Assembly: GCF_030056735.1 (NCBI RefSeq)
Contig: NZ_JASHKN010000010.1
Coordinates: 14,122-78,121 of the forward strand
DNA: 64,000 bases
Source of the DNA: Rhodococcus sp. IEGM 1409
Lineage (GTDB): Bacteria; Actinomycetota; Actinomycetes; Mycobacteriales; Mycobacteriaceae
Direction of reading: 5' to 3'
The first letter of the stretch is position 1; each line of letters starts with the position of its first letter. The notes below the pieces were generated by a model. It ran no database searches and was not told the origin of the DNA. It saw only the letters and a program-made list of their open reading frames with translations. Made by a program: the position numbers and the translations under genes. Below are positions 11,943-21,700 of this stretch, in pieces.

Positions 11943-13826
11943 ATGCGAGTAGGCCTTGCCAGGGAGGACCGTCGCCGGTCCCGGGCAACCTTCCGGACAA
12001 AGGTCGTCGGCGCACTGGCAGCGATGCTGGTCCTGCCGATCGCCGCGGGCTTGACGACCGCCGGAACCGCGGGAGCGGCGCCGGCACCTGCTCAGGCCGC
12101 ACCGGCCGTGACCCAGAACCCCACCGGAGCAGCGGTCACGAAGGTCGACTGGCTCAGTGAGCGTCGCGTCGCGTTGTGGGTGAACTCTCCCGCGATGGGC
12201 ACCCCGATTCAGGTGCAGATCCTCTTGGCCCGCGATTGGAACGTCAATCCGTCGGCCAGCTTCCCCTCGGTCTGGATGCTCGACGGTCTTCGCGCGACCG
12301 ACAACGAGAACGCCTGGACCTACGAAACCGACGCAGAATCCTTCTACGCCGACAAGAACGTCAACGTCATTCTTCCCGTCGGCGGTCAATCCAGCTTCTA
12401 CTCCGACTGGCTCCAGCCCGACAACGGCAAGAACTACCAGTGGGAGACGTTCCTGACCAAGGAACTGCCCTCCATTCTCGAAAAGGACTGGCGGACCACG
12501 CAGACGCGCGGAGTCGTCGGACTGTCGATGGGCGGAACGTCCGCGATGTTCCTCACGGCGCGCAACCCCGGCTTCTTCAAGTTCGCCGCGTCGCTGTCCG
12601 GCATCCTCACCACCACTTCGCTCGGCATGCCTCAGGCAATCCAGTTCGCGATGACCGACGCCGGTGGATACAACTCCGCCGCGATGTGGGGACCGCCGTC
12701 CAACGCACAATGGGCTGCACACGATCCGTACGCGCTCGCCGAGAAGCTCAAGGGCGTCAGCCTGTACGTCTCCAGCGGTAGCGGTACGACCGGTCCCTAC
12801 GACCAGCCGTCGGGAATTCCCGGCGTGAGCACCAACTACGCAGGCATGGGCCTCGAGATCCTCGCTCGCCTGACCTCGCAGACCTTCGCGACCAAGCTGA
12901 ACCAGCTGGGAATCCCCGCGCAGGTCAACTACCGCCCGTCCGGTACCCACTCGTGGCCGTACTGGCAATTCGAGCTTCATCAGCTGTGGCCGCAGTTGGC
13001 GGGCGCCATCGGCGTCGAGGTCGAGAAGCCGGCTTGCGGCACATCGGGCGAGATCGGTGCGACGGCTGCAGCCAACGGTTGGATCGGCGACTGCATCACC
13101 CCCGAGTACAGCGTCGGGGGTGGCCTGGCACAGGACTTCCGCAACGGTCGCATCTACTTCACCAGTGGAACCGGCGCTCAGCCCGTCGCCGGTCGTATCG
13201 CCGGCGCGTACATGAACACCGGAGCAGCGGCCGGCCCGCTCGGCTTCCCGCGTACTCCCGAACTCGGTACGCCCGACGGGCGCGGACGCTTCAACCACTT
13301 CCAGAACGGCTCCATCTACTGGACCCAGCAGACCGGCGCTCACCCCGTCAGCGGCGACATCCTCGCCGAGTGGTCCGCACAGGGATGGGAAGGTGGCCCG
13401 CTCGGCTACCCGACCGCCGACGAGATCGCGACCCCCGGTAAGCCAGGCAAGGTCCAGGGATTCGAGATCGGCGCGATGTACAGCAGCGCCAACGGAACTC
13501 ACGCGGTTCTCGGAATGATCATGGGCAAGTACGGCGAACTCGGCTGGGAAAACGGCTGGCTCGGATTCCCGAAGTCGAACGAGGTCCCCGTCAAGGACAA
13601 CGGACGCTTCACCGAGTTCGAGGGCGGCAACATCTACTGGAGCCCCGGCACCGGTGCTTGGTCCGTCGAGAACGGCCCGCTCTTCGACGGTTGGAAGAGC
13701 GTCGGCTACGAGGGTGGACGACTCGGATTCCCGATCAGTGACAAATTCGACATTCCCGGTGGTGTCCAGCAGAACTTCCAGTTCGGCTACATCACGGTGA
13801 TCGGTGACAAGACAGAAGTTCACTAA
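11943..13826 (+). CDS. Mycolyltransferase with C-terminal LGFP repeats
   Basis: A 627-residue secreted enzyme. A signal peptide (about residues 1-50, Ala-rich, cleaved near AGAAPA) leads into an antigen 85-type mycolyltransferase domain to about residue 360. Ser195 lies in GLSMGGTSA, with GLEILAR and GTHSWPYW following. The last 270 residues contain at least four LGFP-type repeats (GPLGFPRT, GPLGYPTA, GWLGFPKS, GRLGFPIS), each next to a GxIYW/GAMY block. LGFP repeats are thought to anchor proteins in the arabinogalactan-mycolate layer; the corynebacterial mycolyltransferase Cop1 (PS1) has the same layout. It probably works in place on the wall. Terminators lie on both sides. Confidence 0.93.
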   Translation: MRVGLAREDRRRSRATFRTKVVGALAAMLVLPIAAGLTTAGTAGAAPAPAQAAPAVTQNPTGAAVTKVDWLSERRVALWVNSPAMGTPIQVQILLARDWNVNPSASFPSVWMLDGLRATDNENAWTYETDAESFYADKNVNVILPVGGQSSFYSDWLQPDNGKNYQWETFLTKELPSILEKDWRTTQTRGVVGLSMGGTSAMFLTARNPGFFKFAASLSGILTTTSLGMPQAIQFAMTDAGGYNSAAMWGPPSNAQWAAHDPYALAEKLKGVSLYVSSGSGTTGPYDQPSGIPGVSTNYAGMGLEILARLTSQTFATKLNQLGIPAQVNYRPSGTHSWPYWQFELHQLWPQLAGAIGVEVEKPACGTSGEIGATAAANGWIGDCITPEYSVGGGLAQDFRNGRIYFTSGTGAQPVAGRIAGAYMNTGAAAGPLGFPRTPELGTPDGRGRFNHFQNGSIYWTQQTGAHPVSGDILAEWSAQGWEGGPLGYPTADEIATPGKPGKVQGFEIGAMYSSANGTHAVLGMIMGKYGELGWENGWLGFPKSNEVPVKDNGRFTEFEGGNIYWSPGTGAWSVENGPLFDGWKSVGYEGGRLGFPISDKFDIPGGVQQNFQFGYITVIGDKTEVH

Positions 13827-13843
13827 CTCACAGTGGTGCACGA

Positions 13844-13877
13844 CGGGCGGGCCCGATCACGGATCGGTGCCCGCCCG
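13844..13877 (+). terminator. Terminator after the LGFP mycolyltransferase
   Basis: Perfect CGGGCGGGC (13844-13852) and GCCCGCCCG (13869-13877) arms enclose a loop with a small inner CGATC/GATCG stem, 18 bases after the stop. There is no T-run, as is usual for actinobacterial hairpins. Confidence 0.75.
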
Positions 13878-13932
13878 CGTGCGTTGCGTAACCTGTTGAT
13901 GGACTTTCGACTGAAGGCAAGGACGGACATTG

Positions 13933-14484
13933 ATGTCGCTTTTCTCGGGTAACCGAAACACTTGTGCACGCGCGATCGCGGTCGGCGCCCTGGCGCTCGT
14001 CACCGGTGGCGCACTTGTCGCGTGCGGTAGTGACGACTCCACTGCAACCTCCAATCCGGTCACCACGACGTCCGCTGCGGCTTCGTCCTCGAGCGGATCG
14101 GCGTCTGCGTCCGCCTCTGCGACCACGACGGCTTCGGCTACCCCCACCAGTCCGGGAGCCGCGGCCACCGCGCCGCCGGAGCAGCCACAGAGCATCGAAG
14201 GCTTTCCGGGTCCCACAGTCGTCGAGGTCAGCCCTGAGGCACAGAAGTTCCTCGACGGACTGAAGGCGAAGGGCATCACCCCGGCCGGCGACGGAAGCAT
14301 CGCCGTCAACACGGCCAATTACATCTGCGCTGCCGGTCCTCAGACCGACGACGAGGTCCTGACATTCGTGACCGCCTTCGTCGGCCAGGAAGCGTCGGCG
14401 GAAGGTAAGCAGATCACTCCCGATCAGGCAGGTGCGAACGCTCAGATCTACATCGACGTCGCCAACGCCACCTACTGCAAGTAG
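13933..14484 (+). CDS. DUF732-type lipoprotein
   Basis: A 183-residue secreted lipoprotein of unknown function. A signal sequence ends in a lipobox (GGALVAC) with the lipidated cysteine near residue 32. A low-complexity Ser/Thr/Ala linker spans about residues 38-85, and a small C-terminal domain follows. That domain has the two-cysteine, helix-rich pattern of DUF732 (AANYICAAG-like start, ending in NATYCK). The ATG at 13933 is preferred over the adjacent TTG at 13930. Ten bases separate it from the cutinase gene, so a shared transcript and a cell-surface role are likely. Confidence 0.75.
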   Translation: MSLFSGNRNTCARAIAVGALALVTGGALVACGSDDSTATSNPVTTTSAAASSSSGSASASASATTTASATPTSPGAAATAPPEQPQSIEGFPGPTVVEVSPEAQKFLDGLKAKGITPAGDGSIAVNTANYICAAGPQTDDEVLTFVTAFVGQEASAEGKQITPDQAGANAQIYIDVANATYCK

Positions 14485-14493
14485 GCGCGGGAA

Positions 14494-15447
14494 ATGGCGA
14501 GGTCTGGAAAGCGTCGTGGGTGCCTGATCCCGCTGCTGATCATTCTTGTGGTCGCAGCGGTCGTGATCGGCGGTTGGTACATCCTGGCCGGGCGGGTGCC
14601 TTCGCCGACTCCGATCCCGCCGAGCCCGGAGCCGCCGGTGTCTCAGCCGGCCAGCTGCCCCGATGTCCAGGTAGTAGCCATACCGGGTACGTGGGAGTCG
14701 AGCGCTACCGACGACCCGTACAACCCGACGGCCAATCCGGCGTCGTTGATGCTGAACGTGACCCGTCCTCTGCAGGAGAAGTTCGATACTTCACGGGCAG
14801 ACGTCTACACCGTTCCGTATGTCGCACAGTTTTCGAATCCGGTTGCGATCCCGCCGGACGGACAGCAGTCCTACAACAACAGTCGGGCCGCGGGAACTGC
14901 TGCCACCAACGACTTTCTGACGAAGCGGCACGCCGAGTGCCCGCTCACGAGCTACGTCCTGACCGGATTTTCCCAGGGTGCGGTGATCGCGGGTGACGTC
15001 GCAGCGAGTATCGGCGACGGCACCGGCGCTGTGCCTGCCGATCTGGTTCTGGGCGTCGGCCTGATCGCCGATGGTCGGCGCGATCCGGCGTTCGGGAACA
15101 CCGTTGGCCCGAGCATTGCCGGTGTCGGCGCCGAGCTGTCGCTGAACGGGCTGAAGCTTCCCGGTCTCACGATGACCGGCCCGAGGCCTGGCGGATTCGG
15201 TGATCTCAACGGCCGAACCTATCAGATCTGCGCGCCCAGCGACGGTATTTGCGACGCTCCGGCCGCTGCTCTCAATCCGACTAACTGGTTGAGTTCGGCG
15301 CCGCGACTGCTCGAGTACTACAACAATCCTGTGCACGCGATGTACAACTCCTTCCAGGTCGATCCGAACGGCACGACGGCCACCCAGTGGATGGCACAGT
15401 GGGCTGCGGAGAAGATCGACGCCGCGCCGACGCCGCCTCACAGTTGA
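14494..15447 (+). CDS. Cutinase-family hydrolase, Culp6/Rv3802c-like
   Basis: A 317-residue envelope esterase anchored by one N-terminal membrane helix (about residues 10-31), followed by a Pro-rich linker and a cutinase domain. The nucleophile elbow is GFSQG with Ser160. Paired cysteines (SCPDVQ, AECPL, QICAPSDGICD) and the NPVHAMY histidine fit the family. In mycobacteria the orthologue sits in the same cluster between the mycolyltransferases and fadD32 and has phospholipase/thioesterase activity. It is thought to link mycolate synthesis with envelope remodelling. Here an oxidoreductase gene intervenes before fadD32. Confidence 0.88.
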   Translation: MARSGKRRGCLIPLLIILVVAAVVIGGWYILAGRVPSPTPIPPSPEPPVSQPASCPDVQVVAIPGTWESSATDDPYNPTANPASLMLNVTRPLQEKFDTSRADVYTVPYVAQFSNPVAIPPDGQQSYNNSRAAGTAATNDFLTKRHAECPLTSYVLTGFSQGAVIAGDVAASIGDGTGAVPADLVLGVGLIADGRRDPAFGNTVGPSIAGVGAELSLNGLKLPGLTMTGPRPGGFGDLNGRTYQICAPSDGICDAPAAALNPTNWLSSAPRLLEYYNNPVHAMYNSFQVDPNGTTATQWMAQWAAEKIDAAPTPPHS

Positions 15448-15526
15448 GACGCCGCCGCGCAGTTGATTCGTCACAATCGGGCGTCTCGGGAGTTCTGTCC
15501 CGGGTAATCTGCTCCTTTGGTCCCGG

Positions 15527-15565
15527 TAGAGTGCTGCACGGTCCGGGGGCGTCCTCTACAGTGCT
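15527..15565 (+). repeat. Tandem promoter-like repeats before the LLM gene
   Basis: TAGAGTGCT (15527-15535) and TACAGTGCT (15557-15565) are exactly 30 bases apart and each contains a TANNNT -10-like hexamer. They may be two alternative promoters or a repeated operator. Nothing else is recognised between 15448 and 15652. Confidence 0.3.
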
Positions 15566-15652
15566 CTCACGTAAGTGACTGGCGAGTAGGTTCGGTTTGT
15601 TCGAGTTTGTAGTTCGAGTACGACGTGCGTGTCCATCACAGGAGATCGATAT

Positions 15653-16648
15653 ATGAGTTCCACCCACGGCAGCGATGCCCTACGCAAATTCCGGTTTGCG
15701 GCCGGTGGCGAGGGCAACGCCGAAGAGGGTGGTGCGCGTCGCTTCGTCAAGCTTGCGCAGAAGGCCGAGGAACTCGGTTACGACTCGTTCATGATTCCGG
15801 ACCACCTGGGTAATCAGGTCGGCCCGATCGCGGCTCTCGGAGCGCTCGCCGTGGCCACGGACAAGATTCGTCTCGGCACCGCCGTGTTGGCCAACGGCTT
15901 CCGTCATCCCGCTGTGCTGGCGAAGGACGCGGCGACCATCGACGTACTGTCCGGCGGTCGACTCGAACTCGGTATCGGTGCAGGCTGGATGAAGGAAGAG
16001 TTCGACAAGGGCGGTATCGCCTACGAAAGCCCGGGCGTTCGCATCGAGAAGCTCGAGGAGTCGTTGCAGATTCTCGACGTTCTCCTACGCGGACAGGAAT
16101 GCACTTTCGAAGGCAAGCACTATCAGGTGCGCGGCCTCAAGGGCAGTCCACGACCGCGGCAGGGCCCGCGGCCGCCGATCATCGTGGGCGGCGGCGGACC
16201 GAAGATGCTTGCTCTCGCGGCGAAGTACGCGGACATCATCTCGGTCGCCACACCGACCAACCGTGACGGGCGACTTCTGCTCTCCGGAATCACGATGGAA
16301 AAGACCATCGAACGTGTCGAGCGGATCCGCGAAGCTGCCGGCGAGCGTTTCGATGAGATCGAGCTCAACTGGACCATCACCATGATCATGATCACCGACG
16401 ATCGAGAGCAGGCTGCCGAGATGGCAATCGCCGCTCTGGACCACGGTTTTCCGCCGAACATCGAAGTGGATCGTAAGCTGAGCGTGGAGGAGCTGTTGAA
16501 CTCTCCCTACCTGGCTGTGGGCACTTTCGAGGAAATCGCAGACCAGATTCGACTGGTCCGCGAGAAGACGTCGATGTCGTACGTCGGGGTCTTCCCGACG
16601 CAGATGGAAGCGTTCGCCCCGATCATCCCGTTACTGGCGGGCGAGTAG
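15653..16648 (+). CDS. LLM-class oxidoreductase, probably F420-dependent
   Basis: A 331-residue TIM-barrel enzyme of the luciferase-like monooxygenase superfamily, resembling the TIGR03621 F420-dependent group. Supporting blocks are AEELGYDSFMIPDHL near residue 30, RLGTAVLANGFRHP, LSGGRLELGIGAGWM near residue 100 and RPPIIVGGGGPKMLALAA. The ATG at 15653 follows AGGAG (15640-15644) by eight bases; the in-frame GTG at 15629 has no such site. It sits alone between the cutinase and fadD32, an insertion relative to the mycobacterial order. The substrate is unknown. Confidence 0.85.
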   Translation: MSSTHGSDALRKFRFAAGGEGNAEEGGARRFVKLAQKAEELGYDSFMIPDHLGNQVGPIAALGALAVATDKIRLGTAVLANGFRHPAVLAKDAATIDVLSGGRLELGIGAGWMKEEFDKGGIAYESPGVRIEKLEESLQILDVLLRGQECTFEGKHYQVRGLKGSPRPRQGPRPPIIVGGGGPKMLALAAKYADIISVATPTNRDGRLLLSGITMEKTIERVERIREAAGERFDEIELNWTITMIMITDDREQAAEMAIAALDHGFPPNIEVDRKLSVEELLNSPYLAVGTFEEIADQIRLVREKTSMSYVGVFPTQMEAFAPIIPLLAGE

Positions 16649-16676
16649 GCCGGAGAATACGGATGATGCGAATCTG

Positions 16677-16682
16677 TAACAT
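16677..16682 (+). promoter_or_regulatory. Possible -10 element for fadD32-pks13-accD4
   Basis: TAACAT fits TANNNT and would give a leader of about 140 bases before the fadD32 start at 16831. No clear -35 is seen. A small dyad, CGCAC-AAA-GTGCG, lies downstream near 16724-16736. Confidence 0.3.
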
Positions 16683-16830
16683 GTCGATGGTTTGGGATCG
16701 ATGAAGTGATTCAGGTGAGTTGCGCACAAAGTGCGGTTCGATTGATCGAAGATGGACCCGAGAGAGCGAAGGAAGTCTGGGGCGCAGGCATGAAAGGCAG
16801 TGCTTGTGTGATCGCTTCGGAGGAGATGGA

Positions 16831-18720
16831 ATGAACGCGCTGTTCGATGGCTTTCTCGACGAGAAGGGCCAGATCCGCCTGCAACCAGGCTTCACGCTGG
16901 TCGACTACGTCGAGCAACACTCGCGTGTCAACGCGGACGAGCTCGCGTATCGATACATCGATTACTCGCGCGAGCGTGACGGTGAAGCCCTGGAGCTGAC
17001 CTGGGAGCAGTTCGGTGTGCGTCTGCGGGCTGTTGCAGCCCGTCTGCAGCAGGTCACGGGGCGTGGCGACCGCGTTGCGATTCTTGCTCCGCAGGGGCTC
17101 GACTACGTCATCTCGTTCTTCGCGGCCATCCAGGCCGGCTCCATCGCGGTGCCGCTCTTCGATCCGGACGAGCCCGGTCACAGCGACCGTCTCCACGCTG
17201 TTCTCGGTGACTGCAAGCCGACCGCGATTCTGACTGCCGCTTCGTCGGCGGCCGGTGTTCGTCAGTTGTTCCGCTCGCTTCCCGCTGCCGAGCGTCCGCG
17301 CATCATTGCCGTCGACGCGATTCCCGACACAGTCGGTGAAACGTGGGTTCGCCCCGACATCGAGCTCGACGACATCGCTTACCTGCAGTACACCTCCGGT
17401 TCGACCCGAGTTCCCGCCGGTGTGGAGATCACCCACCGTGCTGTCGGAACGAATGCGCTCCAGATGGTCGACTCCATCGAGCTCAACGAGGACTCACGCG
17501 GCGTCACCTGGCTGCCACTGTTCCACGACATGGGCCTGCTGACGGTCATCCTGCCTGCCCTGGGCGGCAAGTACATCACCATCATGAGCCCGCGCGCTTT
17601 CGTGCAGCGCCCGTACCGGTGGATCAAGGAACTGGCTGCGGTTTCCGACGGCGCCGGCACCTTTGCTGCTGCTCCCAACTTCGCGTTCGAGCATGCTGCC
17701 GCGCGCGGTCTGCCGAAGGACGGAGAGACCCTCGACCTGAGCAACGTCATCGGTCTGATCAACGGCAGTGAGCCGGTCACGACGTCGTCGATGCGCAAGT
17801 TCAACGAGGCTTTTGCTCCGTACGGGCTGCCCAAGACTGCGATCAAGCCGTCGTACGGCATGGCCGAAGCGACGCTCTTCGTCTCCTCGACCAAGCATTC
17901 CGACGAGGCCAAGGTCATCTACGTCGACCGCACGGAACTCAACAGGGGCCGCATGGTCATCGTCGACCAGTACTCCGAGAACGCGATCGCGCAGGTCTCC
18001 TGTGGGTACGTCTCGCGCAGTCAGTGGGCGGCGATCGTCGATCCCGAGACGCTGACCGAGGTCCCCGACAGTCACGTCGGCGAGATCTGGTTGCACGGCG
18101 AGAACATCGGCATCGGCTACTGGGGACGCCCCGACGAGACGGCTGAGACCTTCCACAACAAGCTGGACAATCGGTTGAGCGAAGACAGCCACACCGAGGG
18201 CACACCGGCGGATGCCAACTGGATGCGTACCGGCGACTTCGGCGTCTACGTCGACGGCGAGCTGTACATCACCGGCCGCGTCAAGGACCTCGTGATCGTC
18301 GACGGCCGCAATCACTACCCGCAGGACCTCGAGTCTTCGGCTCAGGAAGCCAGCCCCGCTCTGCGTCCCGGATTCATCGCTGCGTTTGCCGTACCGGCCA
18401 ACCAGTTGCCTTCTGTCGTGTTCTCCAACACGCATTCGGGTCTGAAGTTCGACGACGACGATTCCTCGGAGCAGTTGGTCATCGTGGCCGAGCGCGCTCC
18501 CGGCGCAGGCAAGGCGGATCCGCAGCCGATCGCGGACACCGTGCGTGCGGCGATTTCTTCCCGTCACGGCGTCACGGCCCGAGACATCCTGCTCGTCCCT
18601 GCCGGTTCGATTCCGCGAACGTCCAGCGGCAAGATCGCTCGCCGCGCGTGTAAAGCGAGCTATATCGAGGGAACGTTGCGAGGCGGCTATCAGCAGACCG
18701 CATTCCCCGATAGCGTTTGA
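16831..18720 (+). CDS. fadD32: Long-chain fatty-acyl-AMP ligase FadD32
   Basis: A 629-residue FAAL that activates the meromycolic chain as an acyl-adenylate and loads it onto the N-terminal ACP of Pks13. The adenylation motifs [26 protein letters not shown] and WMRTGDFG are present, and the C-terminal hinge/lysine region reads [11 protein letters not shown]. The ATG at 16831 follows GGAGGAG closely; the TTG at 16720 would add 37 residues unlike the family. M. tuberculosis FadD32 is 637 residues. pks13 begins 37 bases downstream in the same operon. Confidence 0.96.
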   Translation: MNALFDGFLDEKGQIRLQPGFTLVDYVEQHSRVNADELAYRYIDYSRERDGEALELTWEQFGVRLRAVAARLQQVTGRGDRVAILAPQGLDYVISFFAAIQAGSIAVPLFDPDEPGHSDRLHAVLGDCKPTAILTAASSAAGVRQLFRSLPAAERPRIIAVDAIPDTVGETWVRPDIELDDIAYLQYTSGSTRVPAGVEITHRAVGTNALQMVDSIELNEDSRGVTWLPLFHDMGLLTVILPALGGKYITIMSPRAFVQRPYRWIKELAAVSDGAGTFAAAPNFAFEHAAARGLPKDGETLDLSNVIGLINGSEPVTTSSMRKFNEAFAPYGLPKTAIKPSYGMAEATLFVSSTKHSDEAKVIYVDRTELNRGRMVIVDQYSENAIAQVSCGYVSRSQWAAIVDPETLTEVPDSHVGEIWLHGENIGIGYWGRPDETAETFHNKLDNRLSEDSHTEGTPADANWMRTGDFGVYVDGELYITGRVKDLVIVDGRNHYPQDLESSAQEASPALRPGFIAAFAVPANQLPSVVFSNTHSGLKFDDDDSSEQLVIVAERAPGAGKADPQPIADTVRAAISSRHGVTARDILLVPAGSIPRTSSGKIARRACKASYIEGTLRGGYQQTAFPDSV

Positions 18721-18757
18721 GGAGCAGTCCCTTCATGATCGGTGGCTTGGTGAGTTG

Positions 18758-21700
18758 ATGGTTGAACAAGATGGTGCGCAGGGCAAAGACGTTGTGAGCG
18801 AGATGAGTGTCGCGCAGCTGCGTGAGTGGCTTCGTAACTGGATCGCCGACGCGACCGGTCAGCCGGTGTCGACGATTGTGGACGACCGCCCGCTGGACGA
18901 GTTCGGACTCGCCTCGCGCGACGCAGTTGCGCTGAGCGGCGACATCGAGGATCTGCTCGGTGTCACGCTGACCGCCACGATCGTCTATCAACACCCCACC
19001 ATCGCTTCGCTCGCGACTCGGATCATCGAAGGTGAGCCCGAGGCGCCGGAGGAGACCGTCGACGCGTCGTACTACGTCTCAGGCGGCACGACGGACGCCC
19101 ACGACATCGCCATCGTCGGACTTTCGACACGATTCCCCGGTGCCGGGCACACGCCTTCGGACATGTGGGAAATGCTGGCGGCCGGACGCGACGGCATCAG
19201 CGACCTCCCCGAGGACCGCTGGGCAGAGTTCATGTCCGACCCCGCCATCAAGGCCGCGGTCGAGAACGCCAACACCAAGGGCGGGTACCTCGACGACGTC
19301 AAGGGCTTCGACGCCGAGTTCTTCGCGATGTCTCCGCTCGAGGTCGTCAATGTCGATCCGCAGCAGCGCCTCGCTCTCGAACTCGCGTGGGAAGCACTCG
19401 AGCACGCTCGCATTCCGGCCAGTGGGCTCAAGGGCAAGCAAGTCGGTGTTTTCATCGGCAGTTCCGCCAACGACTACCAGCTGCTCGCGGTCAGCGATCC
19501 GACGACGGCGCACCCGTACGCGCTGACCGGAACGTCGACGGCCATCGTTGCGAACCGGGTCTCGTACTTCTTCGACTTCCGTGGTCCGTCCATCGCTCTG
19601 GACACCGCGTGCTCGTCTTCGCTGGTTGCCGTTCACGAGGCTGTGCGCTCGCTGCGCAGCGGTGATTCCAGCATCGCGCTGGCCGGTGGCGTCAACATGC
19701 TGCTGGCCCCTCCCGGAACGCTCGGTTTCGATCAGACCGGAATGCTTGCTCCCGACGGCAAATTGCGTGCCTTCTCCGCACATGCTCAGGGAATCGTTCG
19801 CAGCGAGGGTGGCGGACTCGTTGTCCTCAAGCGCCTCGAAGACGCCGAGCGTGACGGCGATTCCATCCTCGCGGTGATCGCCGGATCCGCGATCAACCAG
19901 GACGGCCGTTCCAACGGTCTGCTCGCGCCCAACCCGGACGCCCAGGCCGACGTGTTGCGTTTCGCGTACCGCGACGCCGGCATCGTGCCGACCACCGTCG
20001 ACTACATCGAGGCCCACGGAACGGGTACCGATCTCGGCGATCCCATCGAGGCCGACGCTCTCAGCCGGGTCGTCGGTCGTGGCCGCGACGACGACAAGCC
20101 GGCATTGCTCGGTAGCGCGAAGACCAACTTCGGGCACCTGGAAGCAGCTGCAGGCGCAGCCGGCCTGATCAAAGTCGTTCTGGCGATGCAGGAAAACAAG
20201 ATTCCCGCAACGATCAACTACCTGGGCCCCAACCCGCACATCGACTTCGAGAAGGCGCACCTGCAGGTGACGCCCGAGGCCACCGACTGGCCGCGTTACA
20301 CCGGTAAGGCCGTCGCCGGTGTTTCCGGTTTCGGTTTCGGCGGAACCAACGCGCACGTCGTGGTCAAGGAATACGTGCCTGCCGAGACGGTAGAACCGGT
20401 GCCGGTCGTCGAGTCTCCGGCGCTCGAGGACACCACCGTTGTTCTCGCCGTGTCGGGTTCTCTGCCGTCGCGTCGTCGCCGCGCCGCAGCCGATCTGGCC
20501 GACTGGCTCGAAACCGAAGAGGGAAGCAAGACGCCCCTCGCCGACGTCGCCCGCACACTCGCGCGTCGCAATCACGGACGTTCGCGCGCCGCTGTTGTGG
20601 CGAAGACGCGGTCCGAGGCCATCAGCTCGCTGCGCGCTGTCGCCGCGGGCAAGCCGGCTCAGGGCGTCTTCTCGGCCGACTCACCTTCGCCCAAGGGTGC
20701 GGTGTGGGTGTTCTCGGGCTTCGGCTCGCAGCACCGCAAGATGGCCAAGCAGCTTTACACGGAGAACGCGGCCTTCAAGGCAGCCGTCGACGAGGTCGAC
20801 GCGCTGATCCAGGACGAGGCCGGTTATTCGATGGTCGAGATGTTCCTCGACGATTCGATCGAGTACAACGTCGAGACCGCACAGGTGGGAATCTTCACCA
20901 TCCAGGTCGGTCTGGCTGCGTTGCTGCGCCACCACGGCGCCGACGCCGAAGCTGTGGTTCCGCACTCGATGGGTGAGGCCGCTGCCGCATACGTTTCCGG
21001 CGGTCTGAATCTGGAAGACGCTGTCCGCGTGATCTGTTCACGTTCACGGCTGATGGGTGAGGCCGAGGGCGCACTTGTCGGTGACGACATCCGTCTGATG
21101 GCATTGCTCGAGTACAGCGCATCCGAGATCGAGGCGCTGCTGCCCACGTACCCCAAGCTCGAGGTCTGCGTTTATGCAGCTCCGACGCACACGGTGATCG
21201 GTGGACCGCAGCCGGACATCGAGGCGATCGTCGCTGCCGCCGAGGCCGACGGCAAGATGGCGCGTGTCCTGCAGACCAAGGGCGCCAGCCATACTTCGCA
21301 GGTAGATCCGTTGCTCGGCGAACTTGCCGCGGAGTTGGCCGGTATCGAGTCGAGCACGTTGAAGCTCGGCGTCTACTCGTCCGTGGACAAGGACACCTTC
21401 TACCGTCCCGGTCACGAGCCGATCCATCAAGAGGCGTACTGGGTCAAGGGTCTTCGCCACAGCGTGTACTTCACCAATGCGGTGCGCGGTGCAGTTGCCC
21501 ACGGCCACACCACTTTTGTCGAGCTTGCACCCAATCCGGTGACGCTGATGTCGGTGGCGGCTACCGCTTTCGATTCGGGTCTGCACGACATGGAGCTCAT
21601 CCAGACGCTCAAGCGTAAGGAAGACGAGTCGGAGGGTGTACTTGCCGCTCTCGCGCAGCTGTACGTGCACGGTCATGCAGTGAACCTCGAATCTCTGCTT

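Noticed and set aside
10638-13841. A 1067-codon open frame on the minus strand across both mycolyltransferase genes
   Set aside because: It is antisense to two secreted enzymes with clear motifs, crosses the intergenic terminator, and its translation is Val/Arg/Asp-rich with no recognisable domain. Long antisense frames are common in high-GC DNA.
18545-18757. Upstream in-frame extension of pks13 inside fadD32
   Set aside because: The extra residues are Arg/Ser-rich and unlike any ACP N-terminus. The ATG at 18758 starts a protein resembling known Pks13.
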